Notes under the pieces: model-generated
What the model was told of the DNA's origin: nothing
Databases searched by the model: none
Seen by the model: the letters and a program-made list of their open reading frames with translations, nothing else
Shown: piece by piece, positions 57,330-64,000 of the stretch
Layout of the letters: each line of letters begins with the position of its first letter
Position numbering within the stretch: the first letter of the stretch is position 1
Program-made: the position numbers and the translations under genes
NCBI RefSeq assembly: GCF_000617845.2
Contig: NZ_DF820425.1
Coordinates: forward strand, 1,247,690 to 1,311,689
DNA: 64,000 nt
Direction: 5' to 3'
Source: Bradyrhizobium sp. DOA9
Lineage (GTDB): Bacteria > Pseudomonadota > Alphaproteobacteria > Rhizobiales > Xanthobacteraceae

Positions 57330-58454
57330 GTGACCGTACCCATCCTGCAAAATCCCTGGCGGCTCCTGCTCGCGATCAACGCGGCGATCATCGTCGGCGT
57401 CTTCGTCCACAAGATCCAGCTGCCGCCTTACGTCCCCTACATCCATCTCCTGGTCGATTATCATTTCGGCTTCATCAAGCGCGCGCTGATCGGGGCCATC
57501 GTCGCGCTGTTCACGGCGAAAGTGCCGGTTTGGCTGGTGTTCGCGCTCGGCGGGGCGACGTGGCTTGCAACGCTGGGCCTCTATGCCAGGCTGTTCCAGA
57601 CGACGTTCGGCTTCTCCGCGAAAACGCTGCCGCTATTCGTCTTCACCGCGGGCTCGCCGTTCTTCCTGAAGAACTTCATGCACACGCTCGGCCATTTCGA
57701 CATCTATGGCTGCGCGCTGGCGATCATCCTGCTGCTCGTGCCAGCCGGCTCGCTTCTCTTCGTGGCGACGGCTGCGCTGTTCTCGGTCATCCTCGTGCTG
57801 ATCCATCACATTCATCTCCTGATGTACGTGCCGACGATCATCACCATCGTCGTGATCCGGCACTATCTCGCTTGCGGCTGCCGCCGCAGCAATGTCGTCT
57901 TCGGTGTGATCGCCCTCGCCGCCGTCTCCGCGCTGTTCTTCGCCGCGCAGTTTCTGGGAACGATGCCGATCCCCGAAGCGGACTTCGTCGCCTATCTGAA
58001 GAGCCGGATGGTCGATCCTGCGCGCACAGACCTCTTGCAATTCGCCTACATCTGGTACCAGCCGCTGGCGAAAGAGGTTGCGGACACCTGGGGCCGCCTG
58101 CCGCACAACATCCTCGGCCTGCCCGTGTTCGCGCTATTGATCTGGCTGCACACGCCGCTGTGGCGCTTCTTCGCCAGCCTGGTCGGCGCGCTCGCCTGCG
58201 ATCTGCACAAGCGGCTCGTCATGACAGCCCTGCTCGGCATCAGCATCGCCTATCTCGTGATGTTCGCGATGGTGTTCGACTATTCGCGCTGGATCTCGAA
58301 CTGGGCGGTCTGCATGTTCCTGATGCTGCATGCGGTGAAGATGCTGCCGGCCAGGCAGGAAGCTGCCCCGATTCCGGCGGAGGATCGGAAGACCAACATT
58401 TTCGGCCTCATCATCACGCTGATCCCACGCGTCGGAATCATCCGGCCATTTTAG
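57330..58454 (+). CDS. Polytopic membrane protein of unknown function
   Basis: This 374-residue protein has about eight to nine transmembrane segments. It begins PILQNPWRLLLAINAAIIVG, has YHFGFIKRALIGAIVALF near the first loop, and a long hydrophobic block (LAIILLLVPAGSLLFVATAA). The start is a GTG at 57330, 28 bp after hslU. The pattern DYHFGFIKRALIG recalls uncharacterised membrane proteins that may act on sugars or lipids, but I cannot name the family. Same strand as hslU, so co-transcription is possible. Confidence 0.75.
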   Translation: MTVPILQNPWRLLLAINAAIIVGVFVHKIQLPPYVPYIHLLVDYHFGFIKRALIGAIVALFTAKVPVWLVFALGGATWLATLGLYARLFQTTFGFSAKTLPLFVFTAGSPFFLKNFMHTLGHFDIYGCALAIILLLVPAGSLLFVATAALFSVILVLIHHIHLLMYVPTIITIVVIRHYLACGCRRSNVVFGVIALAAVSALFFAAQFLGTMPIPEADFVAYLKSRMVDPARTDLLQFAYIWYQPLAKEVADTWGRLPHNILGLPVFALLIWLHTPLWRFFASLVGALACDLHKRLVMTALLGISIAYLVMFAMVFDYSRWISNWAVCMFLMLHAVKMLPARQEAAPIPAEDRKTNIFGLIITLIPRVGIIRPF

Positions 58455-58479
58455 GCGGTGCTCGCATGCGCCGAGACTG

Positions 58480-59070
58480 CTACCCCCGCGCCCGCCTGAT
58501 CCGCACATACAGCGCCCCCTCGCCGCCATGGCCGATCGCGGCTTCCTCGAAGCCGACGACGAAGGCGCGGAATTCGGGCAGGCTCAGCCATTCCGGCACC
58601 TGGCGGCGGAGCACGCCGCTTTCGCCGCCGCTGCGTCCCTTGCCGGTGATGACGAGCACGAAGGTGAGGCCGTCCTGATGGGCGCGGTGCAGGAAGCCGG
58701 CCAGCGCGCGATGGGCGCGCATCTGGGTCATGCCGTGCAGATCGAGCCGCGCCTCGATCTCGCTGCGGCCGCGCGACAGCTTCGTCCGCTCGCGCTTGCC
58801 GAGCGGCGCAAGCGGCGGGATCGACGGCTTTGCGGCGCGCGGCGCCGGTGCAGCGGTAACCGGCCTAGGCGGTGGCGAAGGCCTGGTCACCTCGGTCGCG
58901 GGCGACGCCTCGGTGCGCGGGGCGGCATGCGCCTTGGCCGCGCGATACTTCCGCAGCGGCTTGACGTGCTTTGCAACGAGATCCCACAGCTCGCGCTCTT
59001 CCTCGCTCAGCGCGCGACGGCGCGGCGAGGGGCGGGGCTCCAGCACGGGCGGACGGGACGGCCGTTTCAT
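58480..59070 (-). CDS. Smr/MutS2-C-terminal-domain protein
   Basis: This 196-residue protein has a basic Pro/Ala-rich N-terminal half, then an Smr domain (about 105-190) with RLDLHGMTQMRAHRAL and VLVITGKGRSGGESGVLR. Smr domains are structure-specific nucleases, and LDLHG and TGKG are the conserved motifs. The physiological substrate is unknown. It overlaps mltA by ATGA and belongs to the Tim44-mltA-smr unit. Confidence 0.92.
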   Translation of the reverse strand: MKRPSRPPVLEPRPSPRRRALSEEERELWDLVAKHVKPLRKYRAAKAHAAPRTEASPATEVTRPSPPPRPVTAAPAPRAAKPSIPPLAPLGKRERTKLSRGRSEIEARLDLHGMTQMRAHRALAGFLHRAHQDGLTFVLVITGKGRSGGESGVLRRQVPEWLSLPEFRAFVVGFEEAAIGHGGEGALYVRIRRARG

Positions 59071-60602
59071 TGCGGGCGATGAGGACGATTCTTCGCCGGA
59101 CGGCGCGGCTCAGGGGCAGGCTCGATCGCGGGACGCGGCACCGGCAGCGGAACCGGGCCGGCGACGGCAATCGTTTCGGTCTTGCCTTGCGCCGCCGCGG
59201 CGACAGGCGTGCCGGTCTTGGCCGGATCGGTCTGCGGAAACAGCTTTGCGATCTTCTCGGCGGGCCTTGGGTCCGGGATCGGCAGCTTCGCGGCGCGCGG
59301 CGCCGGATCGAGGCTCTTCGGCACCAGCATCACGAATTGCATGGGATGGCGCAGCCGCCCCGAGACGCGGCCGGCTTCCGCGCCGGCGCCGAAAAACAGA
59401 TCGGCACGCGCAGGCCCGATGATGGCCGAGCCGGTGTCCTGCGCGATCATCAGCCGGCGAAACGGCGTCTTGGTGCGTTCTGACTCGATCGGCAGCTCGC
59501 CCTCGATGAAGAACGGCGTGCCGTAGACATGCAGCGATTTGTCGACCGCGATCGAGCGCCCCGCGGTCAGCGGAATGCCCTGCGCGCCGACTGCCTCCTC
59601 CTTGTCGGAGAGGTTGACCTCGCGGAAGAAGATGTAGGCGCGGTTCGCGCGCCGCAGCTCCTTGGCGCCGTCGGGGTTCTGCGCCATCCACTCCCTGATC
59701 CTCTGCATCGACATCTCCTCTCTCGGGATGATGCCGCGCTCGATCAGGATGCGACCGACCGCCGTGTAGGGATAGCCGTTATAGGCGTCGTAATTGAGTC
59801 GGACCGAGCTGCCGTCCTCGAACTTGATGCGGGCCGAGCCCTGGATCTGCGCGAACAACAGATCGGTCGGATCCTTCAGCCAGGCGATCTCGAGCCCGCG
59901 GCCTGCGATCTTGCCATCCTCGATCTCGCCGCGGTCGTAATAGGGCACCAGCTTGCGGCGGCCGATCTTGCGATAGACCGGGCCCTTGTTGGGCAGGCTG
60001 AGCGAATCCTGCTTGTAGCCGCGCACGAACAGGTTCGAGGGACGGCGATAGACCGGCACGTTGTAGACATCGGTCTGCGTGCGCGATCCCTCCAGCACCG
60101 GCTCGTAATAGCCGGTGACGAAGCCTTCGGGCTCGCCGAGCCGCGAGATCCGCAGCGGCGTGAAATTCTCCTCGAAGAAGGTCTTCGCTTTGGCATCGTC
60201 GGCGAGATCGAGCGTCTTGGCAGCCCGGCAAGGCTCGCTGAGCGAGCTGCCCAAAGCCTTGGGCTCGGCCTTGGCTTCGCCGTTCTGCGCATTGATCGGT
60301 TTGCAGCTGGCACGGAAGGTCTTGTAGGCGGCGAGATGATTGTCGTCGCCCCATCCCTTCACGTCCGTCCAGGCCAGCGGCAGATATTGCGCACCGGGAA
60401 TTTCGAACGGCAGGGAAAGCTGCGGATAGGGCAAGGCCCGCGGCGGAGCGGCAGGCGTTCTCGGCAGATGATGGTGGTGACTGCGGTGATGACGCCGCGC
60501 CGCTTCGGCACCGAGCGAAAACGACGCCAGCACGACGGCGCCTGCGCAAAGCGCCGTCGCGCTGTTCTTCAGGAAAATCTTAATTCGCGCTTCCGGTGCC
60601 AA
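59067..60602 (-). CDS. mltA: Membrane-bound lytic murein transglycosylase A
   Basis: This 511-residue protein cleaves peptidoglycan glycan chains. The N-terminus has a hydrophobic signal (NSATALCAGAVVLASFSLGAEA) followed by an Arg/His-rich RRHHRSHHHH segment. The MltA core (GFVTGYYEPVLEGSRT, FAQIQGSARI) and the 3D/RlpA-like C-terminal domain (MIAQDTGSAIIGPARADLFFG) are clear. A lipobox is absent, unlike E. coli MltA. The start appears to be a TTG at 60602, overlapping the Tim44 gene by 23 bp. Confidence 0.93.
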   Translation of the reverse strand: MAPEARIKIFLKNSATALCAGAVVLASFSLGAEAARRHHRSHHHHLPRTPAAPPRALPYPQLSLPFEIPGAQYLPLAWTDVKGWGDDNHLAAYKTFRASCKPINAQNGEAKAEPKALGSSLSEPCRAAKTLDLADDAKAKTFFEENFTPLRISRLGEPEGFVTGYYEPVLEGSRTQTDVYNVPVYRRPSNLFVRGYKQDSLSLPNKGPVYRKIGRRKLVPYYDRGEIEDGKIAGRGLEIAWLKDPTDLLFAQIQGSARIKFEDGSSVRLNYDAYNGYPYTAVGRILIERGIIPREEMSMQRIREWMAQNPDGAKELRRANRAYIFFREVNLSDKEEAVGAQGIPLTAGRSIAVDKSLHVYGTPFFIEGELPIESERTKTPFRRLMIAQDTGSAIIGPARADLFFGAGAEAGRVSGRLRHPMQFVMLVPKSLDPAPRAAKLPIPDPRPAEKIAKLFPQTDPAKTGTPVAAAAQGKTETIAVAGPVPLPVPRPAIEPAPEPRRPAKNRPHRPQ

Positions 60603-61287
60603 CCAGCTTCCAGTTCGGATCGCGAGAGGAGATATCGCGGGCGAAAGTCCAGATATCGGTGATGTCGGCGACCGTGTCGGCGCTGCCGTCGACGATGTTG
60701 CCGGCCTTGTCGCGGGTGGCCGAGATCATCTGCGAAACGAAGCGTACGGTGAGCTGCGCACTGCGATCGCGCAGCTCGGCGCCGACGAGCTCGGCCTTGT
60801 CGATCGACACGAAGCGCGTCTCGGTCTTCTGCTCGTTCTTCTCGCGCTCCTTGATCGCGGCGTCGAAGCTGTCATAGACGTCCGACGACAACAGATCGCG
60901 CAGCGCGCGGCGGTCGCCATTGGCGAAGGCCAGCACGATCATCTCGTAGGCGCCGCGCGCGCCCGAGAGGAAATGGCGCGGGTCGAAGCTGGAATCCTTC
61001 TCGAGGATGGCGTCGAGACCCTGCGCCAGCTCAGTGCCCGGTTCGGCCAGCCCTTTCCAGCGATCGGCCGGCGCGGTCGGCTCGGCCGTCGGCGCCAGCG
61101 GGGCCTGGTCGATCACCTTGCCCGGCACGGTCACGACGTTGTTGTCCTGGGCACCTCCCAGCGCATTGCGGGCGGCGGTGCGATCGAACGGCGGCCGCTC
61201 GTTGCCCGTGCGCTGCCCCAGCACGCTCCGCAGCCGCAGGAAGATGAAGACGGCCAGCGCCAGGAATATGATGGTGTAGATGTCCAC
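60580..61287 (-). CDS. Tim44/TimA family putative adaptor protein
   Basis: This 235-residue protein has an N-terminal transmembrane helix (IYTIIFLALAVFIFLRL) and a C-terminal Tim44-like domain (about 95-235, FLSGARGAYEMIVLAFANGDR). The bacterial family is thought to be an adaptor at the inner membrane, related to mitochondrial Tim44. The start is a GTG at 61287. It is divergent from secB across 398 bp and heads the Tim44-mltA-smr unit. Confidence 0.9.
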   Translation of the reverse strand: MDIYTIIFLALAVFIFLRLRSVLGQRTGNERPPFDRTAARNALGGAQDNNVVTVPGKVIDQAPLAPTAEPTAPADRWKGLAEPGTELAQGLDAILEKDSSFDPRHFLSGARGAYEMIVLAFANGDRRALRDLLSSDVYDSFDAAIKEREKNEQKTETRFVSIDKAELVGAELRDRSAQLTVRFVSQMISATRDKAGNIVDGSADTVADITDIWTFARDISSRDPNWKLVGTGSAN

Positions 61288-61685
61288 GTCGTATTCGCTT
61301 TCTGGTCTTGTCAGGGCTCGTTGCCGGGAAAATCAATCCGGCCAGTAGACCGTTCCCAACGGAAACGGCAAGTCTACATCACCATTTTCGGTCCACGTCA
61401 GGTCCCGTGGGATGTAGGCACGAAATCTTGCCCGGCCAATGGCGCCTTTTGGCACAGCGCCAAGTGTAGCGCGTTTTATGCTTAAGGGGAAACCCGATCC
61501 TGGCCGGAAATCGCGCATCTTCAATCGTTTAAGGCGAAATTTCGCGAAAAAGGCAGGATGAACGTCCAAGGCGCGGGCTCAGCCTGAATTCCCGGTCCGG
61601 GACCGTTCGTCCTTGTGGAACGAGTAGGCCCTATGTTAGCCAACCGCCGCGAAATTCAGCCCCAATCGGGTAAGGAGACACTTTC
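61288..61685. other. 398-bp divergent intergenic region, Tim44-like / secB
   Basis: The region is less GC-rich than its surroundings (for example TTTTATGCTTAAGG near 61475). A 78-codon minus frame (61333-61569) has no recognisable domain or strong ribosome site and is not called. No RNA gene or repeat family was recognised. It must hold the promoters of both neighbouring genes. Confidence 0.65.
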
Positions 61686-62171
61686 ATGACCAACGGTAAC
61701 GGCACCCCTCCCGAGGCGGCCCAGGCTCCCCAGCTCAACGTGCTGGCGCAATATACCAAGGACCTCTCGTTCGAAAATCCCAACGCGCCGGGCTCGCTCC
61801 AGCAGCAGAGCCAGCCGCCGCAGATCAACATTCAAATCAACGTCAGCGCCAACAATCTCAGCGAACAGGAATTCGAGGTGACGTTGTCGGTCGAGGGCAA
61901 GGCCGAGACCGCAGGTAAACTGATGTTCTCGTTCGAGCTCGCCTATGCCGGCGTGTTCCGGATCGTCAACGTGCCGAAGGAGAACCTGCATCCGCTGGTC
62001 ATGATTGAGTGCCCGCGCCTGTTGTTCCCGTTCGCGCGCGAAATCATCGCAACCGCAGTGCGCGACGGCGGGTTCCCGCCGCTGATGCTGGATCCGGTCG
62101 ACTTCGTCGGCCTCTATCGGCAGAACATGGAGCGGCAAATGGCCGCTCAGGGCCAAGCCGGTCAGGCCTGA
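61686..62171 (+). CDS. secB: Protein-export chaperone SecB
   Basis: This 161-residue tetrameric chaperone keeps preproteins export-competent and hands them to Sec[20 protein letters not shown] and [19 protein letters not shown] are signature regions, and [24 protein letters not shown] is the conserved C-terminal block. The ribosome site is AAGGAG. Its last 10 bp overlap the end of convergent dnaQ. Confidence 0.97.
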   Translation: MTNGNGTPPEAAQAPQLNVLAQYTKDLSFENPNAPGSLQQQSQPPQINIQINVSANNLSEQEFEVTLSVEGKAETAGKLMFSFELAYAGVFRIVNVPKENLHPLVMIECPRLLFPFAREIIATAVRDGGFPPLMLDPVDFVGLYRQNMERQMAAQGQAGQA

Positions 62172-62884
62172 GCCACCGCGGCCGCGGCTGGACCGGGCAG
62201 GTACTCGTTCCAGATCGCCTTGTCGCCCATGGTTGCGATGAAGGCCCGATGGGCCTCGCGCTCAGCTTCCGAAATCCGCGGCGCGAGCGGCACCGGACGT
62301 TGCCGCCGCGGCGCATCGCCGGCGCCGCTGACCCCGATCTCCTCGGCATTCGAGGCCAGCAGCAGCTGCGACTGCCGCGCCCCGACCAGATCGACATAGA
62401 CCTCGGCCAGCAGTTCGGCGTCCAGCAGCGCGCCGTGCTTGGTGCGGTGTGAATTGTCGATCGAATAGCGCGAGCAGAGATCGTCGAGCCGGTTGGACAC
62501 GCCAGGATGCTTGCGACGCGCCAGCAGCAGGGTATCGACCAGGCGCTCACGCGGGATCGCAGCGCGCTTGATGCGGTCGAGCTCGGCATTGATGAAGCCG
62601 ATGTCGAACGAGGCGTTGTGGATCACCAGCGGGGCGTCGCCGATGAACGCGAGAAAGTCGTCGGCGACCTCGTAGAACAACGGCTTGGTCGCCAGGAATT
62701 CGGACGACAATCCGTGCACCGCAAACGCCTCCGCCGGCATGTCCCGCTCGGGGTTGATGTAGACGTGATACGTCTGTCCGGTCGGCATGCGGTTGAAGAT
62801 CTCGACGCAGCCGATCTCGACCAACCGGTCGCCGCGCAGCGGATCGAGGCCGGTGGTCTCAGTATCGAGAACGATTTCACGCAT
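62162..62884 (-). CDS. dnaQ: DNA polymerase III epsilon subunit
   Basis: This 240-residue 3'-5' proofreading exonuclease has the ExoI motif [12 protein letters not shown] at the start, Exo[18 protein letters not shown], and ExoIII-type [17 protein letters not shown] with the catalytic His. The C-terminal tail is Pro/Ala-rich and probably contacts the polymerase. It starts 29 bp after coaE ends, and its stop overlaps secB. Confidence 0.95.
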   Translation of the reverse strand: MREIVLDTETTGLDPLRGDRLVEIGCVEIFNRMPTGQTYHVYINPERDMPAEAFAVHGLSSEFLATKPLFYEVADDFLAFIGDAPLVIHNASFDIGFINAELDRIKRAAIPRERLVDTLLLARRKHPGVSNRLDDLCSRYSIDNSHRTKHGALLDAELLAEVYVDLVGARQSQLLLASNAEEIGVSGAGDAPRRQRPVPLAPRISEAEREAHRAFIATMGDKAIWNEYLPGPAAAAVAQA

Positions 62885-62913
62885 GTCTGTTGATAGCCGT
62901 GTGAGGCGGCGAA

Positions 62914-63507
62914 TCAGGCGCGCCGCTGCGGCATCTTAACGACCTCGGCCAGGATGTGCGCGATTTGGGCTCGCACCGGGTCAAGTCCATGTGAGGTATC
63001 CACCACGAAATCGGCCCGCTTGCGCTTCTCGGCATCCGGCATCTGCTTGGCGATGATGGCCTCTAGCTTGGCCTCGTCCATCGTGCCGCGCGCCAGCACT
63101 CGCTGGCGCTGCAGCTCCGGCGAAGTCGAGACCACGACCACCGCATCGACCCGCTTCTCGCCGCCGGTCTCGAACAGCAGCGGGATGTCCAGCACCACGA
63201 CGGGCGCCTTGGCGGCTTCGGCAAAGAATTTCTGCCGGGAAGCGCCGAGCATGGGGTGAACGATCTGCTCGAGCTGCTTGATCGCGGCAGGATCGTGCAC
63301 GACGCGCGCCGACAGCTTTTGCCGGTCGACCTTGCCGTTCGCGGTGGTGCCGGGGAAGGCGGCCTCGATCGCGGGGGCGGCCTCGCCCTCATAGAGCTGA
63401 TGCACGGCGGCATCGGCGTCGTAGACGGGAACGCCGGCCTCCGCGAACAATTTCGCGGTGGTGGACTTGCCCATCCCGATCGAGCCGGTCAGTCCGAGAA
63501 TCCGCAT
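62914..63507 (-). CDS. coaE: Dephospho-CoA kinase
   Basis: This 197-residue P-loop kinase completes CoA synthesis. The Walker A is [17 protein letters not shown], and [23 protein letters not shown] is the conserved core. It starts 24 bp after the maf gene ends, so maf-coaE-dnaQ read as one operon. Confidence 0.96.
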   Translation of the reverse strand: MRILGLTGSIGMGKSTTAKLFAEAGVPVYDADAAVHQLYEGEAAPAIEAAFPGTTANGKVDRQKLSARVVHDPAAIKQLEQIVHPMLGASRQKFFAEAAKAPVVVLDIPLLFETGGEKRVDAVVVVSTSPELQRQRVLARGTMDEAKLEAIIAKQMPDAEKRKRADFVVDTSHGLDPVRAQIAHILAEVVKMPQRRA

Positions 63508-63531
63508 TCAGCACCCAGCCTTCTGTCGCAT

Positions 63532-64000
63532 CTACAACGCAATTAGCCGCTCGCTGCGCAGATAGGCAAGCAGCGGCAGCAGCGGCAGGCCGAGGATGGT
63601 GAAATGATCGCCCTCGATGTGCGCAAACAGATGGATGCCGAGGCCCTCGAGCTGATAGGCGCCGACGCTTCTGGTCACGGCCTCGCCGGCGGCGTCGAGA
63701 TAGGCCGAAAGCTCGGCTTCGCTCACGGGCCGCATGGTCATGCGCGCCACGGAAACATCCTCGAAGACGATCCTGCCATCCCGCGCCACGGCGATGGCTG
63801 AATTCAGCTCGTGCGTCTCACCGGCGAGGTCGCGCAATTGCGCCAGCGCCTGGGCGCGCCCAGCCGGTTTGTTGAAGAGACGGTTCCCGAGGGCCAGCGT
63901 CTGGTCGGCGCCAATCACGAAGTGTCCGGGATGACCGGAAGAGACCGCCCTGGCCTTCTCGCGCGCCAGCAACAGGGCGATCTCGCGCGGGTCCGAAAGT
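63532..64000 (-). CDS. Maf-family nucleotide pyrophosphatase, 5' partial
   Basis: The 3' part of a Maf/YceF-type enzyme that hydrolyses unwanted nucleoside triphosphates is present. The frame is open to the window edge; the first readable residues are LSDPREIALLLAREKA. HFVIGADQTLALGNRLFNKP contains the conserved Asp, and GAYQLEGLGIHLFAHIEGDHFTILGLPL the C-terminal motif. About 156 of about 200 residues are visible. It heads maf-coaE-dnaQ. Confidence 0.93.
   Translation of the reverse strand, partial: LSDPREIALLLAREKARAVSSGHPGHFVIGADQTLALGNRLFNKPAGRAQALAQLRDLAGETHELNSAIAVARDGRIVFEDVSVARMTMRPVSEAELSAYLDAAGEAVTRSVGAYQLEGLGIHLFAHIEGDHFTILGLPLLPLLAYLRSERLIAL

Noticed and set aside
61333..61569. 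78-codon minus frame in the secB upstream region
   Set aside because: No domain, no clear ribosome site, and it overlaps the region needed for promoters; it could be revived by translation evidence.

Overview
The window looks like a chromosomal segment of a Bradyrhizobium-type alphaproteobacterium (Nitrobacteraceae). The base composition is GC-rich with strong third-position GC bias. The gene neighbourhoods are rhizobial: dnaK-dnaJ-pmtA, hslV-GNAT-DUF2585-hslU, hisB-DUF2628-hisH-hisA-hisF-hisE, a cpaB-cpaC-cpaD-cpaE pilus block, and Tim44-mltA-smr. The intergenic spaces carry several families of short palindromic repeats. Species identity is inference. Most genes are single-copy housekeeping genes. 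The only mobile element is one intact IS481-type insertion sequence. I saw no tRNA, rRNA, CRISPR array, prophage or recognisable defence island.

Layout. 0-4.3 kb: end of pheT, a TauE exporter, and a Tat-exported flavin amine oxidase. 4.3-8.7 kb: a YiiX-like hydrolase, then a metal cluster with csoR divergent from a copper P-type ATPase followed by nikR. 8.7-10.0 kb: the IS481 element. 10-13.6 kb: an EI24/CysZ-like protein and an EmrA/EmrB efflux pair. 13.6-19.9 kb: nth, DUF2244, an AraC-MGMT fusion, gpmA, dapB, DUF1330, pyrF, an FMN reductase and pmtA. 19.9-27.5 kb: the chaperone block dnaJ, dnaK, grpE, hrcA, interrupted by an exported protein and a secreted nicotinamidase. 27.6-34.2 kb: rph-rdgB-hemW, a lipoprotein, and rsmI-yraN-gshB.

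34.5-40.1 kb: cpaBCDE of a Flp/Tad pilus, facing a TadD-like TPR lipoprotein and a PilZ protein. 40.2-49.2 kb: a ComM-like ATPase, an exported protein, a hybrid kinase, a histidine phosphatase, an AI-2E-family transporter, a double-PAS hybrid kinase and a small zinc-ribbon protein. 49.2-54.1 kb: coaA and the his genes. 54.2-58.5 kb: the hslVU operon and an unidentified membrane protein. 58.5-64 kb: smr, mltA, Tim44-like, secB, dnaQ, coaE and the 3' part of a maf gene.

The points most worth attention are: the IS element, which has perfect 55-bp ends and sits inside a palindromic repeat that can be reconstructed; nikR placed behind a copper-type ATPase whose N-terminus is a YHS plus metal-binding module; a copper operator abutting the csoR start codon; a strong hairpin at the cpaE/tadD junction; two copies of a 56-nt repeat core about 7.8 kb apart; and repeats concentrated in junctions between convergent genes. 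I did not find a clearly undescribed multi-gene system. The best candidates for new biology are small: the CopA-NikR pairing, the secreted nicotinamidase, the hslU-linked membrane protein and the zinc-ribbon protein.
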